Assembly: GCF_964355755.1 (NCBI RefSeq)
Contig: NC_092680.1
Coordinates: 11,573,001-11,637,000, forward strand
Reading direction: 5' to 3'
DNA from: Antedon mediterranea
Taxonomy: Eukaryota; Echinodermata; Crinoidea; Comatulida; Antedonidae
DNA: 64,000 nt
Part shown: one piece after another, positions 1 to 9,039 of the stretch
How positions within the stretch are numbered: position 1 is the first letter of the stretch
Layout of the letters: every line of letters starts with the position of its first letter
Notes under the pieces: model-generated
Told to the model about the DNA's origin: nothing
Databases searched by the model: none
Seen by the model: only the letters and a program-made list of their open reading frames with translations
Translations under genes and position numbers: made by a program

Positions 1-2561
1 ACACTTTGATGTTTTGTTTGAAAAAGTTTTGTCGAAATTCTCAAAATGGTCTAAAACGTTTTTAAATTCGATATTAAGCTGTTTTGTGCACTTTGATGAT
101 TTGTGTGAAAAGTTTTAACGAAATGCTCAAAATGGTCAAAAACGGTTTCTAATGTGATTTTAAGCACTTTGATGTTTTTGTGTAACCAAGTTTTTTCGAA
201 AATCACAAAATGGTCTAAAACGTCTCCAAATGCGATTTGAGGATATTCTGAGCACTTTGGTGTTTTTATGTTAAAAAGTTTTTTCGAAAATCACAAAATG
301 GTCTAAAACGTCTCAAAATGCGATTTGAAGCTAATCTGTACACTTTGATGTTTTGTGTGAAAAAGTTTTGTCGAAATGCTCAAAATGGTCTAAAACGTTT
401 TTAAAACGATATTAAGCTATTTTGTGCTCTTTGATGTTTTTGTGTAACCAAGTTTCATCGAAATCAACAAAATGGTCTAATACGTCTCCAAATGCGATTT
501 GAAGCTTTTCCAAGCACTTTGCTGTTTTTATGTTAACAAGTTTTTTCGAAAATCACAAAATGGTCTAAAACGTCTTCAAATGCGATTTGAAGCTATTCTG
601 TAGACTTTGATGTTTTGTGTGAAAAAGTTTTGTCGAAATGCTCAAAATGGTCTAAAACGTTTTTAAATACGATATTAAGCTATTTTGTGATCTTTGATGT
701 TTTTGTGTGAAAAGTTTTATCAAAATGCTCAAAATGGTCTGAAACGGTTTCTAATGCGATTTGAAGCTATTCTGTACACTTTGAAGTTTTGTGTGAAAAA
801 GTTTTCTCGAAATGCTCAAAATGGTCTAAAACGTTTTTATATACCATATTAAGCTATTTTGTGCACTTTGATGTTTTTTGTGAAAAGTTTTATCGAAATG
901 CTCAAAATGGTCTAAAACGGTTTCTATTGGGATTTTAAGCACTTTGATGATTTTGTGTAACCAAGTTTCATCGAAATGTACAAAATGGTCTAAAACGTCT
1001 CCAAATGCGATTTGAAGCTATTCTAAGTACTTTTGTGTTTTTATGTTAACAAGTTTTTTCGAAAATCACAAAATGGTCTAAAACGTCTTTCAAATGCGAT
1101 TTGAAGCTATTCTGTACACTTTTATGTTTTGTGTGAAAAAGTTTTGTCGAAATTCTCAAAATGGTCTAAAACGTTTTTAAATACGATATTAAGCTGTTTT
1201 GTGCACTTTGATGATTTGTGTGAAAAGTTTTAACGAAATGCTCAAAATGGTCAAAAACGGTTTCTAATGTGATTTTAAGCACTTTGATGTTTTTGTGTAA
1301 CCAAGTTTTTTCAAAAATCACAAAATGGTCTAAAACGTCTCCAAATGCGATTTGAAGCTTTTCTAAGCACTTTGGTGTTTTTATGTTAACAAGTTTTTTC
1401 GAAAATCACAAAATGGTCTAAAACGTCTCCAAATGCGATTTGAAGATATTCTGAGCACTTTGGTGTTTTTATGTTAAACAGTTTTTTCGAAAATCACAAA
1501 ATAGTCTAAAACGTCTCCAAATGCGATTTGAAGCTATTCTGTACACTTTGATGTTTTGTGTGAAAAAGTTTTGTCGAAATGCTCAAAATGGTCTAAAACG
1601 TTTTTAAAACGATATTAAGCTATTTTGTGCTCTTTGATGTTTTTTTGTAACCAAGTTTCATCGAAAATCACAAAATGGTCTAAAACGTCTCAAAATGCGA
1701 TTTGAAGCTTTTCTAAGCAATTTGGTGTTTTTATGTTAACAAGTTTTTTCGAAAATCACGAAATGGTCTAAAATGTCTCCAAATGCGATTTGAAGATATT
1801 CTGAGCACTTTGGTGTTTTTATGTTAAAAAGTTTTTTCGAAAATCACAAAATGGTCTAAAACGTCTCCAAATGCGATTTGAAGCTCTTCTGTACACTTTG
1901 ATGTTTTGTGTGAAAAAGTTTTGTCGAAATGCTCAAAATGGTCTAAAACGTTTTCAAATACGATATTAAGCTGTTTTGTGCACTTTGATGATTTGTGTGA
2001 AAAGTTTTAACGAAATGCTCAAAATGGTCTAAAACGGTTTCTAATGTGATTTTAAGCACTTTGGTGTTTTTATGTTAACAAGTTTTTTCGAAAATCACAA
2101 AATGGTCTAAAACGTCTCCAAATGCGATTTGAGGATATTCTGAGCACTTTGGTGTTTTTTTGTTAAAAAGTTTTTTCGAAAATCACAAAATGGTCTAAAA
2201 CGTCTCCAAATGCGATTTGAAGCTATTCTGTACACTTTGATGTTTTGTGTGAAAAAGTTTTGTCGAAATGCTCAAAATGGTCTAAAACATTTTTAAATAC
2301 GATATTAAGCTATTTTGTGATCTTTGATGTTTTTGTGTGAAAAGTTTTATCGAAATGCTCAAAATGGTCTAAAACGGTTTCTATTGTGATTTTAAGCACT
2401 TTGATGATTTTGTGTAACCAAGTTTCATCGAAATGTACAAAATGGTCTAAAACGTCTCCAAATGCGATTTGAAGCTATTCTAAGTACTTTTGTGTTTTTA
2501 TGTTAACAAGTTTTTTCGAAAATCACAAAATGGTCTAAAACGTCTTCAAATGCGATTTGAA
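1..2561 (+). repeat. Higher-order block, copy of 56334-58894 (spacing 56,333)
   Basis: Shared private markers at constant spacing tie this block to 56334-58894: GTTTGAAAAAG at the left edge, GTAGACTTTG near 602, CGTCTTTCAAATG near 1087, TTAAACAGTTTTTT at 1478, AAGCAATTTGG at 1717 and the C1/A1 chimera at 2026-2103. The match ends near 2561, where this copy passes into a C2-like half and the other continues as A3. Parts also match 13899-15847 (spacing 13,898) and 15850-18011 (spacing 15,451). The left boundary lies outside the window. Order of cassettes is L1 lacking A1, L3, L2-long, L1, L3 with A2, chimeric L1, then L2-short. Confidence 0.85.
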
Positions 2562-2929
2562 GCACTTTGATGATTTTGTGTAACCAAGTTTCATCGAAAT
2601 GTACAAAATGGTCTAAAACGTCTCCAAATGCGATTTGAAGCTCTTCTGTACACTTTGATGTTTTGTGTGAAAAAGTTTTGTCGAAATTCTCAAAATGGTC
2701 TAAAACGTTTTTAAATACGATATTAAGCTGTTTTGTGCACTTTGATGATTTGTGTGAAAAGTTTTAACGAAATGCTCAAAATGGTCAAAAACGGTTTCTA
2801 ATGTGATTTTAAGCACTTTGATGTTTTTGTGTAACCAAGTTTTTTCGAAAATCACAAAATGGTCTAAAACGTCTCCAAATGCGATTTGAAGCTTTTCTAA
2901 GCACTTTGGTGTTTTTATGTTAACAAGTT

Positions 2930-2939
2930 TTTTCGAAAA
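2930..2939. other. TTTTCGAAAA palindrome (representative)
   Basis: A perfect 10-bp palindrome with a central CpG sits in the right half of most A1, A2, A4 and C1 units, within GTTTTTTCGAAAATCAC. A3, B2 and C2 units keep only the TCGA core, and B1 units replace it with AACGA. The position is fixed about 10 bp upstream of the next conserved box. Because TCGA is in almost every unit, an enzyme cutting TCGA should give a ladder near 87 bp. The palindrome is also a candidate site for a dimeric DNA-binding protein; that is speculation. Confidence 0.65.
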
Positions 2940-2942
2940 TCA

Positions 2943-2959
2943 CAAAATGGTCTAAAACG
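2943..2959 (+). other. Near-invariant monomer box (representative)
   Basis: The 17-bp box CAAAATGGTCTAAAACG occurs at the start of nearly every unit regardless of class, while the middle of the unit varies. Recurrent single-base variants are few and class-linked: AAAATAGTC, GGTCAAAAACGG before C1, GGTCTGAAACGG before C3, and GGTCTAATACG in TTTGCTG-type A1 units. Such uneven conservation is what a protein-binding or positioning element would show, but it could also reflect homogenisation. No binding protein is implied by the sequence. Confidence 0.7.
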
Positions 2960-3036
2960 TCTCCAAATGCGATTTGAGGATATTCTGAGCACTTTGGTGT
3001 TTTTATGTTAAAAAGTTTTTTCGAAAATAACAAAAT

Positions 3037-3298
3037 GGTCTAAAACGTCTCCAAATGCGATTTGAAGCTATTCTGTACACTTTGATGTTTTGTGTGAAAA
3101 AGTTTTGTCGAAATGCTCAAAATGGTCTAAAACGTTTTTAAAACGATATTAAGCTATTTTGTGCTCTTTGATGTTTTTGTGTAACCAAGTTTCATCGAAA
3201 TCAACAAAATGGTCTAATACGTCTCCAAATGCGATTTGAAGCTTTTCCAAGCACCTTGCTGTTTTTATGTTAACAAGTTTTTTCGAAAATCACAAAAT
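3037..3298 (+). repeat. Cassette L3 reference copy: A3-B3-A1 (262 bp)
   Basis: Representative copy of the third cassette type: A3 at 3037-3123 (87 bp), B3 at 3124-3210 (87) and an A1 variant at 3211-3298 (88). B3 is recognised by TTTTTAAAACGATATTAAG and GTGCTCTTTGATG, followed by the GTGTAACCAAGTTTCATCG half. The A1 here is the TTTGCTG subtype (CCAAGCACCTTGCTG in this copy). B3 is normally followed by A1 and not by a C monomer, which separates this cassette from those starting A3-B1 or A3-B2. A second clean 262-bp copy is at 5357-5618. Confidence 0.9.
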
Positions 3299-3812
3299 GG
3301 TCTAAAACGTCTTCAAATGCGATTTGAAGCTATTCTGTACACTTTGATGTTTTGTGTGAAAAAGTTTTGTCGAAATGCTCAAAATGGTCTAAAACGTTTT
3401 TAAATACGATATTAAGCTATTTTGTGATCTTTGATGTTTTTGTGTGAAAAGTTTTATCGAAATGCTCAAAATGGTCTAAAACGGTTTCTAATGCGATTTG
3501 AAGCTATTCTGTACCCTTTTGAAGTTTTTTGTGAAAAAGTTTTCTCGAAATGCTCAAAATGGTCTAAAAAGTTTTTATATACCATATTAAGCTATTTTGT
3601 GCACTTTGATGTTTTTTGTGAAAAGTTTTATCGAAATGCTCAAAATGGTCTAAAACGGTTTCTATTGTGATTTTAAGCACTTTGATGATTTTGTGTAACC
3701 AAGTTTCATCGAAATGTACAAAATGGTCTAAAACGTCTCCAAATGCGATTTGAAGCTATTCTAAGTACTTTTGTGTTTTTATGTTAACAAGTTTTTTTGA
3801 AAATCACAAAAT
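3299..3812 (+). repeat. Cassette L2-long reference copy: A3-B2-C3-B4-C2-A4 (514 bp)
   Basis: Representative copy of the long second cassette: A3 at 3299-3385, B2 at 3386-3472, C3 at 3473-3560, B4 at 3561-3646, C2 at 3647-3724 (78 bp) and A4 at 3725-3812. B2 is marked by GTGATCTTTGATG, C3 by a full-length CTAATGCGATTTGAAGC unit with CTTTGAAGTTTT, B4 by TTTTTATATACCATATTAAG, C2 by CTATTGTGATTTTAAGCAC and TCGAAATGTAC, and A4 by CTAAGTACTTTTGTG. This copy has an extra base and a substitution in C3 (GTACCCTTTTGAAG instead of GTACACTTTGAAG), shared with the copy around 36.56 kb. Confidence 0.88.
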
Positions 3813-5016
3813 GGTCTAAAACGTCTTCAAATGCGATTTGAAGCTATTCTGTACACTTTTATGTTTTGTGTGAAAAAGTTTTGTCGAAATTCTCAAAATG
3901 GTCTAAAACGTTTTTAAATACGATATTAAGCTGTTTTGTGCACTTTGATGATTTGTGTGAAAAGTTTTAACGAAATGCTCAAAATGGTCAAAAACGGTTT
4001 CTAATGTGATTTTAAGCACTTTGATGTTTTTGTGTAACCAAGTTTTTTCAAAAATCACAAAATGGTCTAAAACGTCTCCAAATGCGATTTGAAGCTTTTC
4101 TAAGCACTTTGGTGTTTTTATGTTAACAAGTTTTTTCGAAAATCACAAAATGGTCTAAAACGTCTCCAAATGCGATTTGAAGATATTCTGAGCACTTTGG
4201 TGTTTTTATGTTAAAAAGTTTTTTCGAAAATCACAAAATAGTCTAAAACGTCTCCAAATGCGATTTGAAGCTATTCTGTACACTTTGATGTTTTGTGTGA
4301 AAAAGTTTTGTCGAAATGCTCAAAATGGTCTAAAACGTTTTTAAAACGATATTAAGCTATTTTGTGCTCTTTGATGTTTTTGTGTAACCAAGTTTCATCG
4401 AAAATCACAAAATGGTCTAAAACGTCTCAAAATGCGATTTGAAGCTTTTCTAAGCACTTTGGTGTTTTTATGTTAACAAGTTTTTTCGAAAATCACGAAA
4501 TGGTCTAAAATGTCTCCAAATGCGATTTGAAGATATTCTGAGCACTTTGGTGTTTTTATGTTAAAAAGTTTTTTCGAAAATCACAAAATGGTCTAAAACG
4601 TCTCCAAATGCGATTTGAAGCTCTTCTGTACACTTTGATGTTTTGTGTGAAAAAGTTTTGTCGAAATGCTCAAAATGGTCTAAAACGTTTTTAAATACGA
4701 TATTAAGCTGTTTTGTGCACTTTGATGATTTGTGTGAAAAGTTTTAACGAAATGCTCAAAATGGTCTAAAACGGTTTCTAATGTGATTTTAAGCACTTTG
4801 ATGTTTTTGTGTAACCAAGTTTTTTCGAAAATCACAAAATAGTCTAAAACGTCTCCAAATGCGATTTGAAGCTTTTCTAAGCACTTTGGTGTTTTTATGT
4901 TAACAAGTTTTTTCGAAAATCACAAAATGGTCTAAAACGTCTCCAAATGCGATTTGAGGATATTCTGAGCACTTTGGTGTTTTTTTGTTAAAAAGTTTTT
5001 TCGAAAATAACAAAAT

Positions 5017-5356
5017 GGTCTAAAACGTCTCCAAATGCGATTTGAAGCTATTCTGTACACTTTGATGTTTTGTGTGAAAAAGTTTTGTCGAAATGCTCAA
5101 AATGGTCTAAAACGTTTTTAAATACGATATTAAGCTATTTTGTGATCTTTGATGTTTTTGTGTGAAAAGTTTTATCGAAATGCTCAAAATGGTCTAAAAC
5201 GGTTTCTATTGTGATTTTAAGCACTTTGATGATTTTGTGTAACCAAGTTTCATCGAAATGTACAAAATGGTCTAAAACGTCTCCAAATGCGATTTGAAGC
5301 TATTCTAAGTACTTTTGTGTTTTTATGTTAACAAGTTTTTTCGAAAATCACAAAAT
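5017..5356 (+). repeat. Cassette L2-short reference copy: A3-B2-C2-A4 (340 bp)
   Basis: Representative copy of the short form of the second cassette: A3 at 5017-5103, B2 at 5104-5190, C2 at 5191-5268 and A4 at 5269-5356. It differs from the long form by lacking the internal C3-B4 pair. Short and long forms coexist throughout the window. Either the pair was inserted into B2-C2 or it was lost by recombination between the similar C3 and C2 starts; the sequence alone does not decide which. Confidence 0.87.
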
Positions 5357-6582
5357 GGTCTAAAACGTCTTCAAATGCGATTTGAAGCTATTCTGTACAC
5401 TTTGATGTTTTGTGTGAAAAAGTTTTGTCAAAATGCTCAAAATGGTCTAAAACGTTTTTAAAACGATATTAAGCTATTTTGTGCTCTTTGATGTTTTTGT
5501 GTAACCAAGTTTCAACGAAAATCACAAAATGGTCTAAAACGTCTCCAAATGCGATTTGAAGCTTTTCTAAGCACTTTGGTGTTTTTATGTTAACAAGTTT
5601 TTTCGAAAATCACAAAATGGTCTAAAACGTCTCCAAATGCGATTTGAAGCTCTTCTGTACACTTTGATGTTTTGTGTGAAAAAGTTTTGTCGAAATTCTC
5701 AAAATGGTCTAAAAGGTTTTTAAATACGATATTAAGCTGTTTTGTGCACTTTGATGATTTGTGTGAAAAGTTTTAACGAAATGCTCAAAATGGTCTAAAA
5801 CGGTTTCTAATGTGATTTTAAGCACTTTGATGTTTTTGTGTAACCAAGTTTTTTCGAAAATCACAAAATGGTCTAATACGTCTCCAAATGCGATTTGAAG
5901 CTTTTCCAAGCACTTTGCTGTTTTTATGTTAAGTTTTTTCGAAAATCACAAAATGGTCTAAAACGTCTTCAAATGCGATTTGAAGCTATTCTGTACACTT
6001 TGATGTTTTGTGTGAAAAAGTTTTGTCGAAATGCTCAAAATGGTCTAAAACGTTTTTAAATACGATATTAAGCTATTTTGTGATCTTTGATGTTTTTGTG
6101 TGAAAAGTTTTATCAAAATGCTCAAAATGGTCTGAAACGGTTTCTAATGCGATTTGAAGCTATTCTGTACACTTTGAAGTTTTGTGTGAAAAAGTTTTCT
6201 CGAAATGCTCAAAATGGTCTAAAACGTTTTTATATACCATATTAAGCTATTTTGTGCACTTTGATGTTTTTTTTGAAAAGTTTTATCGAAATGCTCAAAA
6301 TGGTCTAAAACGGTTTCTATTGGGATTTTAAGCACTTTGATGATTTTGTGTAACCAAGTTTCATCGAAATGTACAAAATGGTCTAAAACGTCTCCAAATG
6401 CGATTTGAAGCTATTCTAAGTACTTTTGTGTTTTTATGTTAACAAGTTTTTTCGAAAATCACAAAATGGTCTAAAACGTCTTCAAATGCGATTTGAAGCT
6501 ATTCTGTACACTTTGATGTTTTGTGTGAAAAAGTTTTGTCGAAATGCTCAAAATGGTCAAAAATGGTTTCTAATGTGATTTT

Positions 6583-6594
6583 AAGCACAAGCAC
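6583..6594 (+). repeat. 82-bp deletion junction joining C1 to A1
   Basis: The sequence AAGCACAAGCAC joins the left 34 bp of a C1 unit directly to base 39 onward of the following A1 unit. Comparison with the intact arrangement near 10.97-11.05 kb shows that 44 bp of C1 and 38 bp of A1, 82 bp in total, are gone. The deletion is not a whole monomer. The same junction is at 39645-39656, so it predates the 33,062-bp-spaced duplication but postdates the split from the 9.0-12.9 kb segment. Confidence 0.85.
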
Positions 6595-9039
6595 TTTGGT
6601 GTTTTTATGTTAACAAGTTTTTTCGAAAATCACAAAATGGTCTAAAACGTCTCCAAATGCGATTTGAAGATATTCTGAGCACTTTGGTGTTTTTATGTTA
6701 AAAAGTTTTTTCGAAAATCACAAAATAGTCTAAAACGTCTCAAAATGCGATTTGAAGCTATTCTGTACACTTTGATGTTTTGTGTGAAAAAGTTTTGTCG
6801 AAATGCTCAAAATGGTCTAAAACGTTTTTAAAACGATATTAAGCTATTTTGTGCTCTTTGATGTTTTTGTGTAACCAAGTTTCATCGAAAATCACAAAAT
6901 GGTCTAAAACGTCTCCAAATGCGATTTGAAGCTTTTCTAAGCACTTTGGTGTTTTTATGTTAACAAGTTTTTTCGAAAACCACGAAATGGTCTAAAATGT
7001 CTCCAAATGCGATTTGAAGATATTCTGAGCACTTTGGTGTTTTTATGTTAAAACGTTTTTTCGAAAATCACAAAATGGTCTAAAACGTTTTTAAATACGA
7101 TATTAAGCTATTTTGTGATCTTTGATGTTTTTGTGTGAAAAGTTTTATCGAAATGCTCAAAATGGTCTAAAACGGTTTCTAATGCGATTTAAAGCTATTC
7201 TGTACACTTTGAAGTTTTTTGTGAAAAAGTTTTCTCGAAATGCTCAAAATGGTCTAAAACGTTTTTATATACCATATTAAGCTATTTTGTGCACTTTGAT
7301 GTTTTTTGTGAAAAGTTTTATCGAAATTCTCAAAATGGTCTAAAACGGTTTCTATTGTGATTTTAAGCACTTTGATGATTTTGTGTAACCAAGTTTCATC
7401 GAAATGTACAAAATGGTCTAAAACGTCTCCAAATGCGATTTGAAGCTATTCTAAGTACTTTTGTGTTTTTATGTTAACAAGTTTTTTCGAAAATCACGAA
7501 ATGGTCTAAAATGTCTCCAAATGCGATTTGAAGATATTCTGAGCACTTTGGTGTTTTTATGTTAAAAAGTTTTTTCGAAAATCACAAAATAGTCTAAAAC
7601 GTCTCCAAATGCGATTTGAAGCTATTCTGTACACTTTGATGTTTTGTGTGAAAAAGTTTTGTCGAAATGCTCAAAATGGTCTAAAACGTTTTTAAAACGA
7701 TATTAAGCTATTTTGTGCTCTTTGATGTTTTTGTGTAACCAAGTTTCATCGAAAATCACAAAATGGTCTAAAACGTCTCAAAATGCGATTTGAAGCTTTT
7801 CTAAGCACTTTGGTGTTTTTATGTTAACAAGTTTTTTCGAAAATCACGAAATGGTCTAAAATGTCTCCAAATGCGATTTGAAGATATTCTGAGAACTTTG
7901 GTGTTTTTATGTTAAAAAGTTTTTTCGAAAATCACAAAATGGTCTAAAACGTCTCCAAATGCGATTTGAAGCTCTTCTGTACACTTTGATGTTTTGTGTG
8001 AAAAAGTTTTGTCGAAATGCTCAAAATGGTCTAAAACGTTTTTAAATACGATATTAAGCTGTTTTGTGCACTTTGATGATTTGTGTGAAAAGTTTTAACG
8101 AAATGCTCAAAATGGTCTAAAACGGTTTCTAATGTGATTTTAAGCACTTTGATGTTTTTGTGTAACCAAGTTTTTTCGAAAATCACAAAATAGTCTAAAA
8201 CGTCTCCAAATGCGATTTGAAGCTTTTCTAAGCACTTTGGTGTTTTTATGTTAACAAGTTTTTTCGAAAATCACAAAATGGTCTAAAACGTCTCCAAATG
8301 CGATTTGAGGATATTCTGAGCACTTTGGTGTTTTTTCGTTAAAAAGTTTTTTCGAAAATCACAAAATGGTCTAAAACGTCTCCAAATGCGATTTGAAGCT
8401 ATTCTGTACACTTTGATGTTTTGTGTGAAAAAGTTTTGTCGAAATGCTCAAAATGGTCTAAAACGTTTTGAAATACGATATTAAGCTATTTTGTGATCTT
8501 TGATGTTTTTGTGTGAAAAGTTTTATCGAAATGCTCAAAATGGTCTAAAACGGTTTCTATTGTGATTTTAAGCACTTTGATGATTTTGTGTAACCAAGTT
8601 TCATCGAAATGTACAAAATGGTCTAAAATGTCTCCAAATGCGATTTGAAGCTATTCTAAGTACTTTTGTGTTTTTATGTTAACAAGTTTTTTCGAAAATC
8701 ACAAAATGGTCTAAAACGTCTTCAAATGCGATTTGAAGCTATTCTGTACACTTTGATGTTTTGTGTGAAAAAGTTTTGTCAAAATGCTCAAAATGGTCTA
8801 AAACGTTTTTAAAACGATATTAAGCTATTTTGTGCTCTTTGATGTTTTTGTGTAACCAAGTTTCATCGAAAATCACAAAATGGTCTAAAACGTCTCCAAA
8901 TGCGATTTGAAGCTTTTCTAAGCACTTTGGTGTTTTTATGTTAACAAGTTTTTTCGAAAATCACAAAATGGTCTAAAACATCTCCAAATGCGATTTGAAG
9001 CTCTTCTGTACACTTTGATGTTTTGTGTGAAAAAGTTTT

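Larger units (their letters stand above)
2610..3036 (+). repeat. Cassette L1 reference copy: A3-B1-C1-A1-A2 (427 bp)
   Basis: Representative copy of the first cassette type. Monomers, each counted from GGTC, are A3 at 2610-2696 (87 bp), B1 at 2697-2782 (86), C1 at 2783-2860 (78), A1 at 2861-2948 (88) and A2 at 2949-3036 (88). B1 is marked by AAGCTGTTTTGTGCAC and by TTTTAACGAAATG, where the usual TCGA is lost. C1 is marked by CTAATGTGATTTTAAGCAC, which lacks about 10 bp present in A units. A2 is marked by GAGGATATTCTGAGCAC or GAAGATATTCTGAGCAC. The cassette recurs many times, for example from about 4.6, 8.0, 12.4 and 20.9 kb. Some copies lack A1 or A2. Confidence 0.9.
2335..3490 (+). repeat. 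Segment repeated at 45698-46853 and 50502-51657
   Basis: From about 2335 to 3490 the sequence matches 45698-46853 at a constant spacing of 43,363, and 50502-51657 at 48,167. Shared diagnostics are the A3/C2 chimeric unit at 2532-2609 and the CCAAGCACCTTGCTG variant near 3247. The left limit is where B2 here meets B4 there. The right limit is within C3. This segment bridges the end of the 1-2561 block and the start of the 3268-9890 block, so block edges overlap like shingles and do not abut cleanly. Confidence 0.8.
4660..8440 (+). repeat. Segment related to 9040-12900 (spacing 4,380, then 4,462)
   Basis: From about 4660 to 6588 the sequence matches 9040-10968 at +4,380. From 6589 to about 8440 the spacing becomes +4,462, because 82 bp present at 10.97-11.05 kb are missing here. 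Identical order of L1, L2 and L3 cassettes and the shared 4-bp deletion (ATGTTAAGTTTTTTCG near 5927 and 10307) support common descent. This is the nearest thing to a regular higher-order unit of about 4.4 kb in the left part of the window. Confidence 0.82.

Noticed and set aside
3431-3670. Open frame of 79 codons on the plus strand, repeated at 36493-36732
   Set aside because: It spans C3 and B4 units. Unit lengths of 78 and 87 are multiples of three, so a frame can stay open over a few units by chance. The two copies exist because the DNA block is duplicated. The translation is a repetitive Phe/Lys-rich string with no domain.
5709-5909. Minus-strand open frame of 66 codons, also at 10089-10289, 38771-38971 and 63431-63631
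   Set aside because: Reverse reading of B1-C1-A1 units. Recurrence follows the duplicated blocks, not selection on protein. No ribosome-binding or promoter context and no recognisable motif.
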